A stretch of DNA of 64,000 bases from Bacillota bacterium (GTDB lineage Bacteria; Bacillota; Clostridia; Monoglobales; Firm-18). The DNA is taken from NCBI GenBank assembly GCA_022706765.1, contig JAKJBX010000002.1, positions 1 through 64,000 on the forward strand, read 5' to 3'. Positions 25,240-33,257 of the stretch are shown here, piece after piece (position 1 is the stretch's first letter; every line of letters starts with the position of its first letter). The position numbers were made by a program, and so were the translations under genes. The notes under the pieces were generated by a model. That model searched no databases and was not told the DNA's origin. It worked only from the letters and a program-made list of their open reading frames with translations.

Positions 25240-26442
25240 GTGAAACACACAAAACGCATATTTGCCATAACCGCCGCCGCACTCATGCTCCATACGGCGG
25301 CGTATGCCAACGAAGCAAAATTCGTATTCGGCAAGGGACTTTTTGAGATACTAAGACCCAAGCCGGCAAAAGACAATGTGATTGAAACGGTGGTCACGCA
25401 GAACGCGGACGAATTCACCGCACAAAACGGCACACTTTCGGCGACCGAAAACACCCCGGTGAGCGGCTCGCTAAACAGCACGGTACCGGGGCTGGGCGTT
25501 GTGGTGTTCGCCGTCGTAACGCCCCCGACCAAAGGCTCGGTTGTGATAGACGACGCCATGACGGGTGATTTTACCTACACGCCGTATCAGGACCAAACGG
25601 GTGAGGACAGCTTTGTCTTTTCGGCAAGCAACGAAACCCACGGCGAAAAGACCGCCACGGTGACCATCACCATAGCGCCGTCCGGCGCCGCTTCGCCGGA
25701 GCCTTCGCCGACCGCAACGCCGGAGGGCTCTCCGGAACCGGAGGAATCCCCGGGACCGGAGGAGTCACCGACCCCATTCGAATCTCCCGCTCCGACCCCG
25801 ACCGCAACGCCTTCATTTACCTTTAAATATGAAGATATGCTGGGACACTGGGGCGAATACTCGGCGGCAATCCTTGCCGAACGGGATGTTTTAAAGGGCT
25901 TTGAGATCAAGGACAAGTATTTCTTTTATCCTGAGGTAGAGCTGACGAGGGGCGATTTTATTTTATACCTTGTATCGGCAATGGGCATCGACGTCGAGCC
26001 GTATAGGGAAATCGCCTCGCCTTTCACGGACGCAGAAGAAACCCCCGCCTGGATGAATTTACAGGCAAAGGCGGCGTATGATGCGGGCATTATCAAGGGC
26101 TCTGCCGAAAGCGGCGGGCTGTACCTGAAAGCGTCGGAGCTGCTGACGAGGATTGAAGCGATCGCCATGCTGAACAACACCATCAGACCCGACGCCGTCA
26201 GCGTTGACCTACCGACCTACACGGACATGTACCTCGTGCCCGATTGGGGCGTGGTGTATATCAAAAATATGACCGCTTACGGACTGATGAAGGGCTATGA
26301 TGACAACACCGTCCGTCCATTTGCGAAAATTACCCGCGCACAGGCGGCGGAAATAATTTTGCAGACGCTCAAATATAAAGAGGAGCACCCCGAGGTGGCA
26401 AAGGAACTCAAAGCGGAAATGGACAAGAGCATGACGTATTGA
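25240..26442 (+). CDS. SLH-domain surface protein with Ig-like domain
   Basis: The 400-residue product has a signal peptide (MKHTKRIFAITAAALMLHTA), then a cadherin/Ig-like repeat (about residues 60-150) with NTPVSGSLNS, PTKGSVVIDDAMTGDFTYTP and EDSFVFSASN. A Pro/Glu/Thr linker and three SLH motifs follow (DMLGHWGEYSAAILAERDV; PAWMNLQAKAAYDAGIIKG; DWGVVYIKNMTAYGLMKGY). SLH domains bind pyruvylated wall polymers, and a CsaB-type pyruvyl transferase domain is encoded at 42.2 kb. GTG 25240 is chosen because AGGAG lies 9 bases upstream; the ATG at 25231 would touch it. A small hairpin (TTGCCG / CGGCAA, T5) lies at 25158-25184 before the gene. Confidence 0.9.
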   Translation: MKHTKRIFAITAAALMLHTAAYANEAKFVFGKGLFEILRPKPAKDNVIETVVTQNADEFTAQNGTLSATENTPVSGSLNSTVPGLGVVVFAVVTPPTKGSVVIDDAMTGDFTYTPYQDQTGEDSFVFSASNETHGEKTATVTITIAPSGAASPEPSPTATPEGSPEPEESPGPEESPTPFESPAPTPTATPSFTFKYEDMLGHWGEYSAAILAERDVLKGFEIKDKYFFYPEVELTRGDFILYLVSAMGIDVEPYREIASPFTDAEETPAWMNLQAKAAYDAGIIKGSAESGGLYLKASELLTRIEAIAMLNNTIRPDAVSVDLPTYTDMYLVPDWGVVYIKNMTAYGLMKGYDDNTVRPFAKITRAQAAEIILQTLKYKEEHPEVAKELKAEMDKSMTY

Positions 26443-26560
26443 AAAAGCGTTTCGGCGCGCAGCGCTTTCTGAAACGCATCTTCTCACCCTGAGAGGGTAA
26501 GCGCAGGCGGATTCATTTCGCCGGAGCACGGAAATTACGCTGATTTTGCGTAATTTCCTA
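26442..26560 (-). repeat. Dispersed 120-bp multi-hairpin repeat (family R1), copy B
   Basis: It starts at the last base of the SLH gene stop codon and reads, on the plus strand, AAAAAGCGTTTCGGCGCGCA to GCGTAATTTCCTA. At least two stable hairpins are visible: GCGTTTCGG/CTGAAACGC and GGAAATTACGC/GCGTAATTTCC. Confidence 0.85.
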
Positions 26561-26572
26561 CTAAGTGAAAAA

Positions 26573-26613
26573 ACAAAGTGAACGGTCAGCTTATGGCTGA
26601 CCGTTCACTTTGT
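26573..26613 (+). terminator. Terminator downstream of the SLH gene
   Basis: An 18-bp perfect stem (ACAAAGTGAACGGTCAGC with its complement) and a 5-base loop. It follows repeat copy B. Confidence 0.85.
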
Positions 26614-26699
26614 CAAAAACACGGTTTACAAATGATGACTAAAGGTGTAGAATAAAGACAATGGCAGTATTACATCAAAAAATTAAGGAGACCACCAGC

Positions 26700-27527
26700 A
26701 TGAAGTGTATAACGGCTATATTTTGTGCGGCGCTGCTCGCCGCATCGCTTACCTCTTGTACCAAAAACGACGTACCAATGACACGTGCGGGCGATAGGCC
26801 CAAGCTGGTGCTGCTTTCCATGATAGACAGCAATGGCGAGGCTTCAGTCAGACCGTCATATCCGCCCGGTGCGAAAACTGTTCCTTACAGAATGGCAAAC
26901 TATACGGACGAAGCTTGCCACATTGTACTTATCCCAAAATTGGAGCGTAATCTTGGCTTGCAATTTGAGGACAAATGGGAGGAAGTGCCGTTTAAAGACG
27001 GTATTGGATTCTGCGGAACGCCCGACACGATAGACGGCGGCGAGGTATATGACGGTGAAGTTGACTTATCAAATTTCAATGATTTGCCCACAGGATGCTA
27101 TCGGCTGAGCTTTGAAAGCTTTGATAAAACAAACGTCATGTCCGCCGAATTTATTTTGCAAAACGACAAGAAAGCCGACGGGGAAATCACGCTGACGCAG
27201 CTTTTGGGCGCAAACGCGGAGCATACGAAGAAAATCACGCTGTCCATGAACGGCACAACCGTTACGGCGAACGTGCGGAAGTTTTATGCCATTGCGGACA
27301 GCATCATGCTCACATCACAGCTTGAAGCGAAGCAGGCGGAACAGGTCGGCTTGTTTATCACCGCTGAAAAAACAGACGGAACATTTGAATATGCCTATAT
27401 CACCGCAAGCGGCGAAGCGGACAAATACAGTCCGCTTATGAGCCGGCTGCCCTGTGCCATGTATATCGCAAACGATACCGAAATGCTTGCCGGATTATTT
27501 GCGAATATCGCAAGCATATCCGATTAG
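26700..27527 (+). CDS. Putative lipoprotein of unknown function
   Basis: The 275-residue protein carries a lipoprotein signal: MKCITAIFCAALLAASLTSC with lipobox LTSC at residues 17-20. The mature part is soluble, rich in beta-type sequence, with blocks such as VPYRMANYTDEACHIVLIPK and GGEVYDGEVDLSNFNDLPTG that suggest immunoglobulin-like folds as in intracellular proteinase inhibitor or bacterial Ig-like domains. I do not recognise a family with confidence. ATG 26700 is chosen because AAGGAG lies upstream and the signal starts there. It is followed after 11 bases by the convergent hlyIII gene. Confidence 0.75.
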   Translation: MKCITAIFCAALLAASLTSCTKNDVPMTRAGDRPKLVLLSMIDSNGEASVRPSYPPGAKTVPYRMANYTDEACHIVLIPKLERNLGLQFEDKWEEVPFKDGIGFCGTPDTIDGGEVYDGEVDLSNFNDLPTGCYRLSFESFDKTNVMSAEFILQNDKKADGEITLTQLLGANAEHTKKITLSMNGTTVTANVRKFYAIADSIMLTSQLEAKQAEQVGLFITAEKTDGTFEYAYITASGEADKYSPLMSRLPCAMYIANDTEMLAGLFANIASISD

Positions 27528-27538
27528 GTATAGGGGAG

Positions 27539-28183
27539 TTATGACGTTGTGGTTGCGAGGAAATAAAAAACCATAAAATAATGCGACGCTGCGCCGAGCA
27601 GCACTAAAATGTGAAAGAACTCGTGAAAGCCGAATGACGAAAAGAATCGGGGTCTTTTGAGCGCATAAACCACGCCGCCCACTGTGTAAAACAGCCCGCC
27701 GAGCAGCAGCAGGAACATCCCTCCGAACTGTATTGCCTTTGCCAAGGGACGCGCCGCAAAGATGATCGACCAGCCCATCACGATATAGATGACGGTCGAC
27801 ACGATCCTGAACCGTCCGGTGTAAAAGGTTTTGAGGACGATCCCGCACAGGGCGAACGCCCATATGCCGATGATGTATCCCCATTTGAGCCTGCCCGAAA
27901 ACGCGGCGGCGAGGATCGGTGTATATGTACCGGCAATGAGCACGAAGATCATGCAGTGGTCGATGATATGGCACACCCTGACGAGACGCTTTGGACCGGT
28001 CACCAGATGATAGGTGCCGCTTGCCGCAAACAGCAGGGTCATGCTGATGCCGAAAATCAGGCAGACGACCAGCCTCTCGGCGTCGCCGCCCCACCCGACC
28101 GCTAAAAATACCGTGCCGGCAATTGCGGCGATTGCACCGCCAACGTGGGTGAAGCCGCTGACCGTGTCACGAAAAACCTTCAT
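27539..28183 (-). CDS. Hemolysin III / PAQR-family membrane protein
   Basis: This is a 214-residue protein with seven membrane segments and the PAQR family zinc-site motifs: SGTYHLV near the second helix, HIIDHCMIFVLIAGTYTP, and the C-terminal HEFFHILVLLGAASHY. Family members are named after a Bacillus cereus hemolysin and are distant relatives of adiponectin receptors; the true bacterial function is unsettled and may involve lipid hydrolysis or membrane homeostasis. AAGGGG precedes the ATG. It lies downstream of the Rrf2-type regulator on the same strand, 38 bases away. Confidence 0.92.
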   Translation of the reverse strand: MKVFRDTVSGFTHVGGAIAAIAGTVFLAVGWGGDAERLVVCLIFGISMTLLFAASGTYHLVTGPKRLVRVCHIIDHCMIFVLIAGTYTPILAAAFSGRLKWGYIIGIWAFALCGIVLKTFYTGRFRIVSTVIYIVMGWSIIFAARPLAKAIQFGGMFLLLLGGLFYTVGGVVYALKRPRFFSSFGFHEFFHILVLLGAASHYFMVFYFLATTTS

Positions 28184-28220
28184 GGCTATCAGCCCCTTAA
28201 TATGCGTTATTTATGATGCA

Positions 28221-28634
28221 TTATTTACATGATATGTTTTTGCACAGCTCGTCGAGCGTGATATTATCCACGACCTCGTCGATGGCGGATTTTAATTTAT
28301 GCCAAACATATGCGGCTGCGCATTCGCTGCCTTTTTCGCAGCTGTTGTGGTCTTCGGCGCACTGCGTCGGCGAGATCGAGCCTTCCAGAGCACGTAAAAT
28401 CATGCCGGCAGTGATTTCGCTGCCGGGCAGATTGAGCACATAGCCACCGTGCGGACCCCTGATGCTGCGCACCAAACCCGCCGAGTTCAGCTTTTTGAGA
28501 ATGTGTTCGAGGTACTTTTCGGAAAGCCCCTGATTTCCGGCTATTTCACGCAGGGGCAGCGCCTTGCCTGTTTGGTTGAGGGCGATGTCTATCATGGCGC
28601 GAAGCCCGTACCTGCCCTTGGTTGAAATCCTCAT
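28221..28634 (-). CDS. Rrf2-family transcriptional regulator (IscR/CymR-like)
   Basis: The 137-residue protein begins MRISTKGRYGLRAMIDIALN and has the winged-helix region with LPLREIAGNQGLSEKYLEHI and GLVRSIRGPHGGY. Three cysteines (CAEDHNSCEKGSEC) have the spacing of iron-sulfur cluster ligands in IscR-type members, so it may sense iron-sulfur or redox state; CymR-type cysteine regulators lack these ligands. No iscS or cys genes lie adjacent, so the target is unknown. It is followed by hlyIII and preceded by ilvE on the same strand. Confidence 0.9.
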   Translation of the reverse strand: MRISTKGRYGLRAMIDIALNQTGKALPLREIAGNQGLSEKYLEHILKKLNSAGLVRSIRGPHGGYVLNLPGSEITAGMILRALEGSISPTQCAEDHNSCEKGSECAAAYVWHKLKSAIDEVVDNITLDELCKNISCK

Positions 28635-28679
28635 AATTCACTCCGCTCCGCCGACCGGTGGGCAAACATTGTTCATTCG

Positions 28680-29744
28680 TCAAACTTTGGTCGTCCAGCC
28701 GAAAGTATCGGCAAGCCTGCCGCTTTGCAGACCCGTGATGGTGTTATAGGTTTCCTGTGCGATTTTGCCCGTTTGGTTGCCGTTGATGACGATTTTATCG
28801 CCGCCCCAGTTCAGCTCGCCGATGGGGCTGATGACTGCGGCGGTGCCGGTTCCGAACGCTTCGTCCAGCCTGCCTGCCTTGTGCGCGTCATAAACCTCCT
28901 GGATGCTGATGACACGCTCCGTCACCGTCATGCCCTGCGAACGCAGCAGCTCAATGACGCTCATGCGCGTGATGCCGGGAAGGATGCTGCCTTGGAGCGC
29001 AGGGGTGATGACCTCTCCGCCGATGACAAAAAACACGTTCATGGTGCCGACCTCTTCGATGTTTTTGCGCTCCACGCCGTCGAGCCACAGCACTTGCGTA
29101 TATTTGGCGTCCTGCGCTTCCTGTTGCGCTTTGAGGCTTGCCGCGTAGTTGCCCGCTGTCTTGGAACAGCCGATGCCGCCCTTAACCGCACGGACGTATT
29201 TGTTTTCGACCCAAATCTTAACGGGATTGACACCCTCGGGGTAATACTGACCGCTAGGCGACGCAATGATGATGAACTGGTATGTATGCGACGGGTGTAC
29301 GCCGAGGAAGGGGTCGGTGGCGATGATAAACGGGCGCAGGTAAAGCGATGTGCCCTCCGATGACGGCACCCAGTCACGTTCGACGCCCACAAATTCCTTT
29401 AACGCCGCAACGCCGAAATCCACGTCGATCGGGGGGATGCAAAGGCGTTCGTTGCTGACGTTGATGCGCTCCATGTTCTTCTCGGGTCTGAACAGCAGGA
29501 TCTCGTCGTCGACCGTCCTGTACGCTTTGAGCCCCTCAAAGATGGTCTGCCCGTAGTGCAGAACGGTGGTCGAGGGATCGAGCAGCAGCGGCCCGTACGG
29601 CACGATTCGAGGGTCATACCAGCCCTTTTCGGTGGAATAATCCATAATAAACATGTGGTCGGTAAAAATCTTACCGAAACCCAGTGCGCTCTCGCTTTCC
29701 GGCTTTGCCTTGGGCGAGGTTGTCCTTTGAATGGTGATTGTCAT
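28680..29744 (-). CDS. ilvE: Branched-chain amino acid aminotransferase
   Basis: This is a 354-residue fold-type IV PLP enzyme, of the longer type II class, that transfers amino groups between glutamate and the branched-chain keto acids. Motifs include DPSTTVLHYGQTIFEGLKAY, RPFIIATDPFLGV and KGGIGCSKTAGNYAASLKAQ, which holds the PLP-binding lysine, and the PLP-phosphate loop EAFGTGTAAVISPIG. AAGGAGATGAAGTC precedes the ATG. No other branched-chain genes lie alongside and there is no room upstream for a T-box leader. It directly follows the rapZ gene, within 72 bases that include a fragment of the inverted-repeat element. Confidence 0.94.
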   Translation of the reverse strand: MTITIQRTTSPKAKPESESALGFGKIFTDHMFIMDYSTEKGWYDPRIVPYGPLLLDPSTTVLHYGQTIFEGLKAYRTVDDEILLFRPEKNMERINVSNERLCIPPIDVDFGVAALKEFVGVERDWVPSSEGTSLYLRPFIIATDPFLGVHPSHTYQFIIIASPSGQYYPEGVNPVKIWVENKYVRAVKGGIGCSKTAGNYAASLKAQQEAQDAKYTQVLWLDGVERKNIEEVGTMNVFFVIGGEVITPALQGSILPGITRMSVIELLRSQGMTVTERVISIQEVYDAHKAGRLDEAFGTGTAAVISPIGELNWGGDKIVINGNQTGKIAQETYNTITGLQSGRLADTFGWTTKV

Positions 29745-29766
29745 GACTTCATCTCCTTGAAATTGG

Positions 29767-29820
29767 GCATAGGGTGTTGAACATACACAGTCCCTGCGGT
29801 GTAGTTTTTGTGCGTTTTAA
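29767..29820. repeat. Solo end related to the 276-bp inverted-repeat element
   Basis: Starting GCATAGGGTGTTGAAC and running through TCCCTGCGGTGTAGTTTTTG, this is a diverged match to the left end of the element at 35002-35277. It includes the rapZ stop codon. Confidence 0.55.
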
Positions 29821-30674
29821 CCGTTTTTATAGTCACGGTGCGTCGCATGCACACGGTATTTTCCTTCCTGAATGTGCTTGACCAAAAGCTCGGCAAAGGT
29901 GACCGAGCGGTGTCTGCCGCCGGTGCAGCCGATAGCAATGACCACCTGAGATTTTCCCTCCTCGATGTAATAAGGGATAAGGAAATCCACCATATCCACC
30001 AGCTTGTCGTAGAACGCCTTGCTTTGCGTAAATTTCATCACAAAGTCCGACACAGGCGCTTCAAGTCCGCTTTTTTCTTTTAATTCAGAGATATAATACG
30101 GGTTTGGCAAAAAGCGCACGTCAAACACCAGATCGGCGTCGAGCGGGATGCCGTACTTAAAGCCGAAAGACACGACGTTGACCGTGATGCGCTTATTCAA
30201 GTCGCTTTCGGAAAAGATGTCCAAAAGCTGCCGTTGAAGCTGCATCCGGCTAGTCGAAGACGTGTTGACGACGTGCGTTGCGGAGTCCTTGACCTCGCTC
30301 AAAAGCGCACGTTCCCTGGCGATCGCCTCGGGCAGCCGGTCGTCCACCGAAAGCGGATGCTTGCGGCGGGTTTCCTTGTAACGCTTGATCAGCGTTTCGT
30401 CGTTTGCCTCTAAAAACAGCACCTCATAGGCGTAGCCGTTGCGTTTTAATTCCCTCAGGTTTTCCGAAAGCTCGCCGAACATATCGCCGCTGCGGATGTC
30501 GCAGACCATGGCGACCCGGTTGAGCTTGCCCTGTGAGCTGAAACACAGCTCGGCAAATTTTGAAATGAAGGAGGGCGGCATATTGTCCACACAATAATAG
30601 CCGGCGTCCTCCAAGATATTGACCGCCTGGCTCTTGCCTGCGCCCGAAAGCCCTGTAATGATCACGAACCGCAT
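29817..30674 (-). CDS. rapZ: RapZ/YvcJ-family nucleotide-binding protein
   Basis: The 285-residue protein has Walker A ITGLSGAGKSQAVN at the N-terminus, a Walker B-like region, and the conserved C-terminal domain with VSFGFKYGIPLDADLVFDVR, FLPNPYYI, IGCTGGRHRSV and THRDY. In E. coli RapZ guides small-RNA turnover in amino sugar synthesis; in Bacillus YvcJ is an ATP/GTPase tied to competence, and the ligand here is not known. Its ATG overlaps the end of murB by 13 bases, so translation is probably coupled. The usual next genes yvcK and whiA are absent; ilvE follows instead. Confidence 0.95.
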   Translation of the reverse strand: MRFVIITGLSGAGKSQAVNILEDAGYYCVDNMPPSFISKFAELCFSSQGKLNRVAMVCDIRSGDMFGELSENLRELKRNGYAYEVLFLEANDETLIKRYKETRRKHPLSVDDRLPEAIARERALLSEVKDSATHVVNTSSTSRMQLQRQLLDIFSESDLNKRITVNVVSFGFKYGIPLDADLVFDVRFLPNPYYISELKEKSGLEAPVSDFVMKFTQSKAFYDKLVDMVDFLIPYYIEEGKSQVVIAIGCTGGRHRSVTFAELLVKHIQEGKYRVHATHRDYKNG

Positions 30675-31561
30675 ATTTTCACCTCAGTTTCCAACCATAC
30701 GCCGAATTTCTGATAGACCGTGTCCTGCACATACCTGATCAGTGAAGCGACATCGTCAAATGTTGCGGTGCCGTCGTTTATGATAAAGCCGCAGTGCTTT
30801 TCCGACACCTGTGCGCCGCCGATGCGATGCCCCCGAAGTCCTGCGTCGTCGATCAGCTTCCCCGCAAAGTAGCCTTCGGGGCGCTTAAAGGTGCTGCCTG
30901 CGCTGGCACATTCGAGGGGCTGCTTGTCACGCCTGCACTGCGAAAGGCAGCGCATTCTTTCTTGGATGGCGCTCTCGTCCTTTTGAAAAAGACGGATCTT
31001 TGCACCGGTGACGATCCACTTTTTGCCGCTGAACACGCTTTTTCGGTAGCCGAAGCTGTGCTCAGCCGTCTCGCACAGGTCGCCGTTTTCGTCAATGTAG
31101 GTAGTCGAGACGACCACGTCTTTCATCTCGCCGTCGTATGCGCCGGCGTTCATCACGACCGCACCGCCCAGCGTGCCGGGGATGCCGGCGGCGAACTCAA
31201 AGCCGCCGAGGGAATGTTTCAGCGCAACGGACGCTATCGCCGACAGAAGCGCGCCGCTTTGGCAGCTCAGTACATTGTCCTGTGCAGATATAGTATTCAT
31301 ATTATTGCTGATTTTTATAACAACGCCCCGGATTCCGCTGTCCTTTACCAAAAGGTTCGAGCCGTTGCCCATGACGAACACCGGCACACCGGTGATTTCC
31401 TTAATGACCCGTGAAATTTGCATCGGGTCGGCGGGCAAAAGCATAAAATCGGCAGGACCGCCAATCTTGAAGGTCGTGTGATTTTTCATCGGTTCATCTG
31501 TCAGGATTTGATCTTTGGCAAAGATGTTATCAAGCTGTGCTTTTACAGATGAATTGTTCAA
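30662..31561 (-). CDS. murB: UDP-N-acetylenolpyruvoylglucosamine reductase
   Basis: MurB uses NADPH and FAD to make UDP-MurNAc, the second committed step of peptidoglycan synthesis (MurA is encoded at 54.9 kb). The 299-residue type II enzyme shows NHTTFKIGGPADF, FVMGNGSNLLVKD, AGIPGTLGGAVVMNAGAY, the catalytic ASAGSTFKRPEG, and AGLRGHRIGGAQVSEKHCGF. The start is TTG 31561, with AGGAGG 7 bases upstream. It is the fourth gene of the hprK operon. Confidence 0.96.
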   Translation of the reverse strand: MNNSSVKAQLDNIFAKDQILTDEPMKNHTTFKIGGPADFMLLPADPMQISRVIKEITGVPVFVMGNGSNLLVKDSGIRGVVIKISNNMNTISAQDNVLSCQSGALLSAIASVALKHSLGGFEFAAGIPGTLGGAVVMNAGAYDGEMKDVVVSTTYIDENGDLCETAEHSFGYRKSVFSGKKWIVTGAKIRLFQKDESAIQERMRCLSQCRRDKQPLECASAGSTFKRPEGYFAGKLIDDAGLRGHRIGGAQVSEKHCGFIINDGTATFDDVASLIRYVQDTVYQKFGVWLETEVKICGS

Positions 31562-31585
31562 AAAACTACCTCCTATGGTGTGCTT

Positions 31586-32527
31586 TTAGAATCCGAGCGC
31601 TGCGGCGCCGATAATGCCCGCGTCGTTGCCGAGCTGTGCGATGCGGATCTCGGTCTGCGCAACGTCCCGGGTGTACACCTCACGTTCGATGATTTTTTTC
31701 AACGGTGCAAGCAGGTAATCGCCCTCTTTTGACACGCCGCCGCCGATGACTAAGACCTCGGGCTGGAACAGGTTGATCATGTTCACAAGCCCAGCCGCAA
31801 GATACTTGATGTATTGCAAAACGACCGCCGTGCCGGCAGGGCAGCCAGCACGCATGGCGTCAAAGGCGGTTTTACCGCTGATGTTTTCAATGTTATGCCC
31901 CGTCAGCTCGCTCAGCTTGCTGTCGGGGTTGTTGAGTATGGCTTCTTTTGTCTGATGCTTGAGCGCATTCGCCGAGGCATAGCGCTCATAGCAGCCTTTC
32001 CTGCCGCAGCTGCACTGCTCGCCGTCCACAACGATGACGGTGTGTCCGCACTCGCCGCCAGCCGAATTAAAGCCGCCGTAAATCTTTTTGTTGATGATGA
32101 TGCCGCTTCCCACGCCCGTGCCGATAGTGATCATCACGGAGTGGTCGGCGTCTCTGGTCGCACCGCCGTATGCTTCGCCTAATGCCGCGCAGTTCGCGTC
32201 GTTTTCAATGAAAACAGGGAGCGCAATGTCCTCCTGCATCCATGCGCGCACGGGCGTGTGGCGCATATTGATGTTGACGGAATAGATAACTTTGCCGCTT
32301 TTGGCGTCGATCGTGCCGGGCGAACCGATACCGACCCAGCTGACCTGTGAAATGGCGGTGTTGGTGTCCGTCAACACCTTTTGGCACAAAAGAGCCATGT
32401 CACGGACGATTTCCCTGTCCGTCCTCGCGGCGCCTGTGGGGATGCTCTCCTTATGCACGAGATTAAACTTGTCGTCGACAAGCCCTGCCGCAATATTGGT
32501 TCCGCCCAGATCCACACCGAGATACAT
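31586..32527 (-). CDS. ROK-family glucokinase
   Basis: The 313-residue protein has the ATP phosphate-binding motif DLGGTNIAAGLVD, a sugar-binding ENDANCAALGEA, GTGVGSGIIINKKIYGG, and the ROK zinc-binding signature CSCGRKGCYERYAS. It probably phosphorylates glucose, though ROK kinases for N-acetylmannosamine or other sugars look similar. It lacks the N-terminal winged helix of ROK repressors. Its place between hprK and murB links it to carbon status and wall precursor supply. GGGAGG precedes the ATG. Confidence 0.9.
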   Translation of the reverse strand: MYLGVDLGGTNIAAGLVDDKFNLVHKESIPTGAARTDREIVRDMALLCQKVLTDTNTAISQVSWVGIGSPGTIDAKSGKVIYSVNINMRHTPVRAWMQEDIALPVFIENDANCAALGEAYGGATRDADHSVMITIGTGVGSGIIINKKIYGGFNSAGGECGHTVIVVDGEQCSCGRKGCYERYASANALKHQTKEAILNNPDSKLSELTGHNIENISGKTAFDAMRAGCPAGTAVVLQYIKYLAAGLVNMINLFQPEVLVIGGGVSKEGDYLLAPLKKIIEREVYTRDVAQTEIRIAQLGNDAGIIGAAALGF

Positions 32528-32540
32528 ATGTTTTTCCTCC

Positions 32541-33251
32541 CTAAATGCTGAGTTTTAAGAAATCCGTGATTTTTTCAAGCGAGGTGTTCATGACCAAAGC
32601 CTCGTCAAAGCCCGCCTCATCAAGCAACGTCAGTGCAGAGTCCACATTGCCGACGTTGCGGCAGATATGGCTGTCGCTCGACACCACCAGCGGTACGCTG
32701 TGCTTTTTACAAAATGTGACGACCTCAAAGCAGCGCCGCTTCATGGCGTCTTTTTTGAAGTCGAGGGTCGAGGCGTTTATCTCGATCAGCTTGCCGGTTT
32801 CCTTTGCCTTTTTGACGACGGCTTCGATGTCAAACTCAGTTTGCTCACGTCCGATATGCCCTAAGATGTGCACATAAGGGTTCTCCATAATATTCATGAG
32901 CACCTTGGTGTGCATGCGTGCGTTTTTCGGCTCGAACTGGCTTTGGTGGATGGATGCAATCACAATATCCAGTCTTCCCAGTATGTGTGCGTCAAGGTCG
33001 ATCGTCCCGTTTTCGTTTTGGATGGTACACTCGGCGCCCCGCAATATGGTCACGCCGCTGAGCTTTCGGGGTACGATACGCAGGTTGCTGAAATGGTAAG
33101 GGTGCGCGCCGTCCGCGACACCGGGCGCATGGTCGGTAATGGCGATTGCCTGTAAGCCCTTTTGCGCCGCCTCGTCGGCATATTCTTTAATTGTGCTGTA
33201 CGCATGTGTGCTTGCCACCGTGTGGCAATGCAGGTCAGTCAGTACCGTAAT
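32541..33251 (-). CDS. PHP-domain phosphoesterase (YcdX-like) with apparent ATT start
   Basis: The protein of about 236 residues is a PHP metal-dependent phosphatase related to E. coli YcdX. The essential first metal motif DLHCHTVASTHAYS lies upstream of the first in-frame GTG (33218), so translation must begin earlier. Between the hprK stop codon and that motif the frame reads ATC ACG ATT ACG GTA CTG ACT with no ATG, GTG or TTG. AGGAG lies 9 bases before ATT 33251, which I take as the start. Other motifs: AITDHAPG, ILRGAECTI, IASIHQSQ, ILGHIGR, IEINAS and VVSSDSHIC. It is in the same reading frame as hprK, separated only by its TGA. Confidence 0.9.
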   Translation of the reverse strand: MTVLTDLHCHTVASTHAYSTIKEYADEAAQKGLQAIAITDHAPGVADGAHPYHFSNLRIVPRKLSGVTILRGAECTIQNENGTIDLDAHILGRLDIVIASIHQSQFEPKNARMHTKVLMNIMENPYVHILGHIGREQTEFDIEAVVKKAKETGKLIEINASTLDFKKDAMKRRCFEVVTFCKKHSVPLVVSSDSHICRNVGNVDSALTLLDEAGFDEALVMNTSLEKITDFLKLSI

Positions 33252-33257
33252 CGTGAT

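Noticed and set aside
29745-29816. Possible T-box leader for ilvE
   Set aside because: The rapZ-ilvE operon leaves no space upstream of ilvE on its own strand, and no T-box sequence was found.
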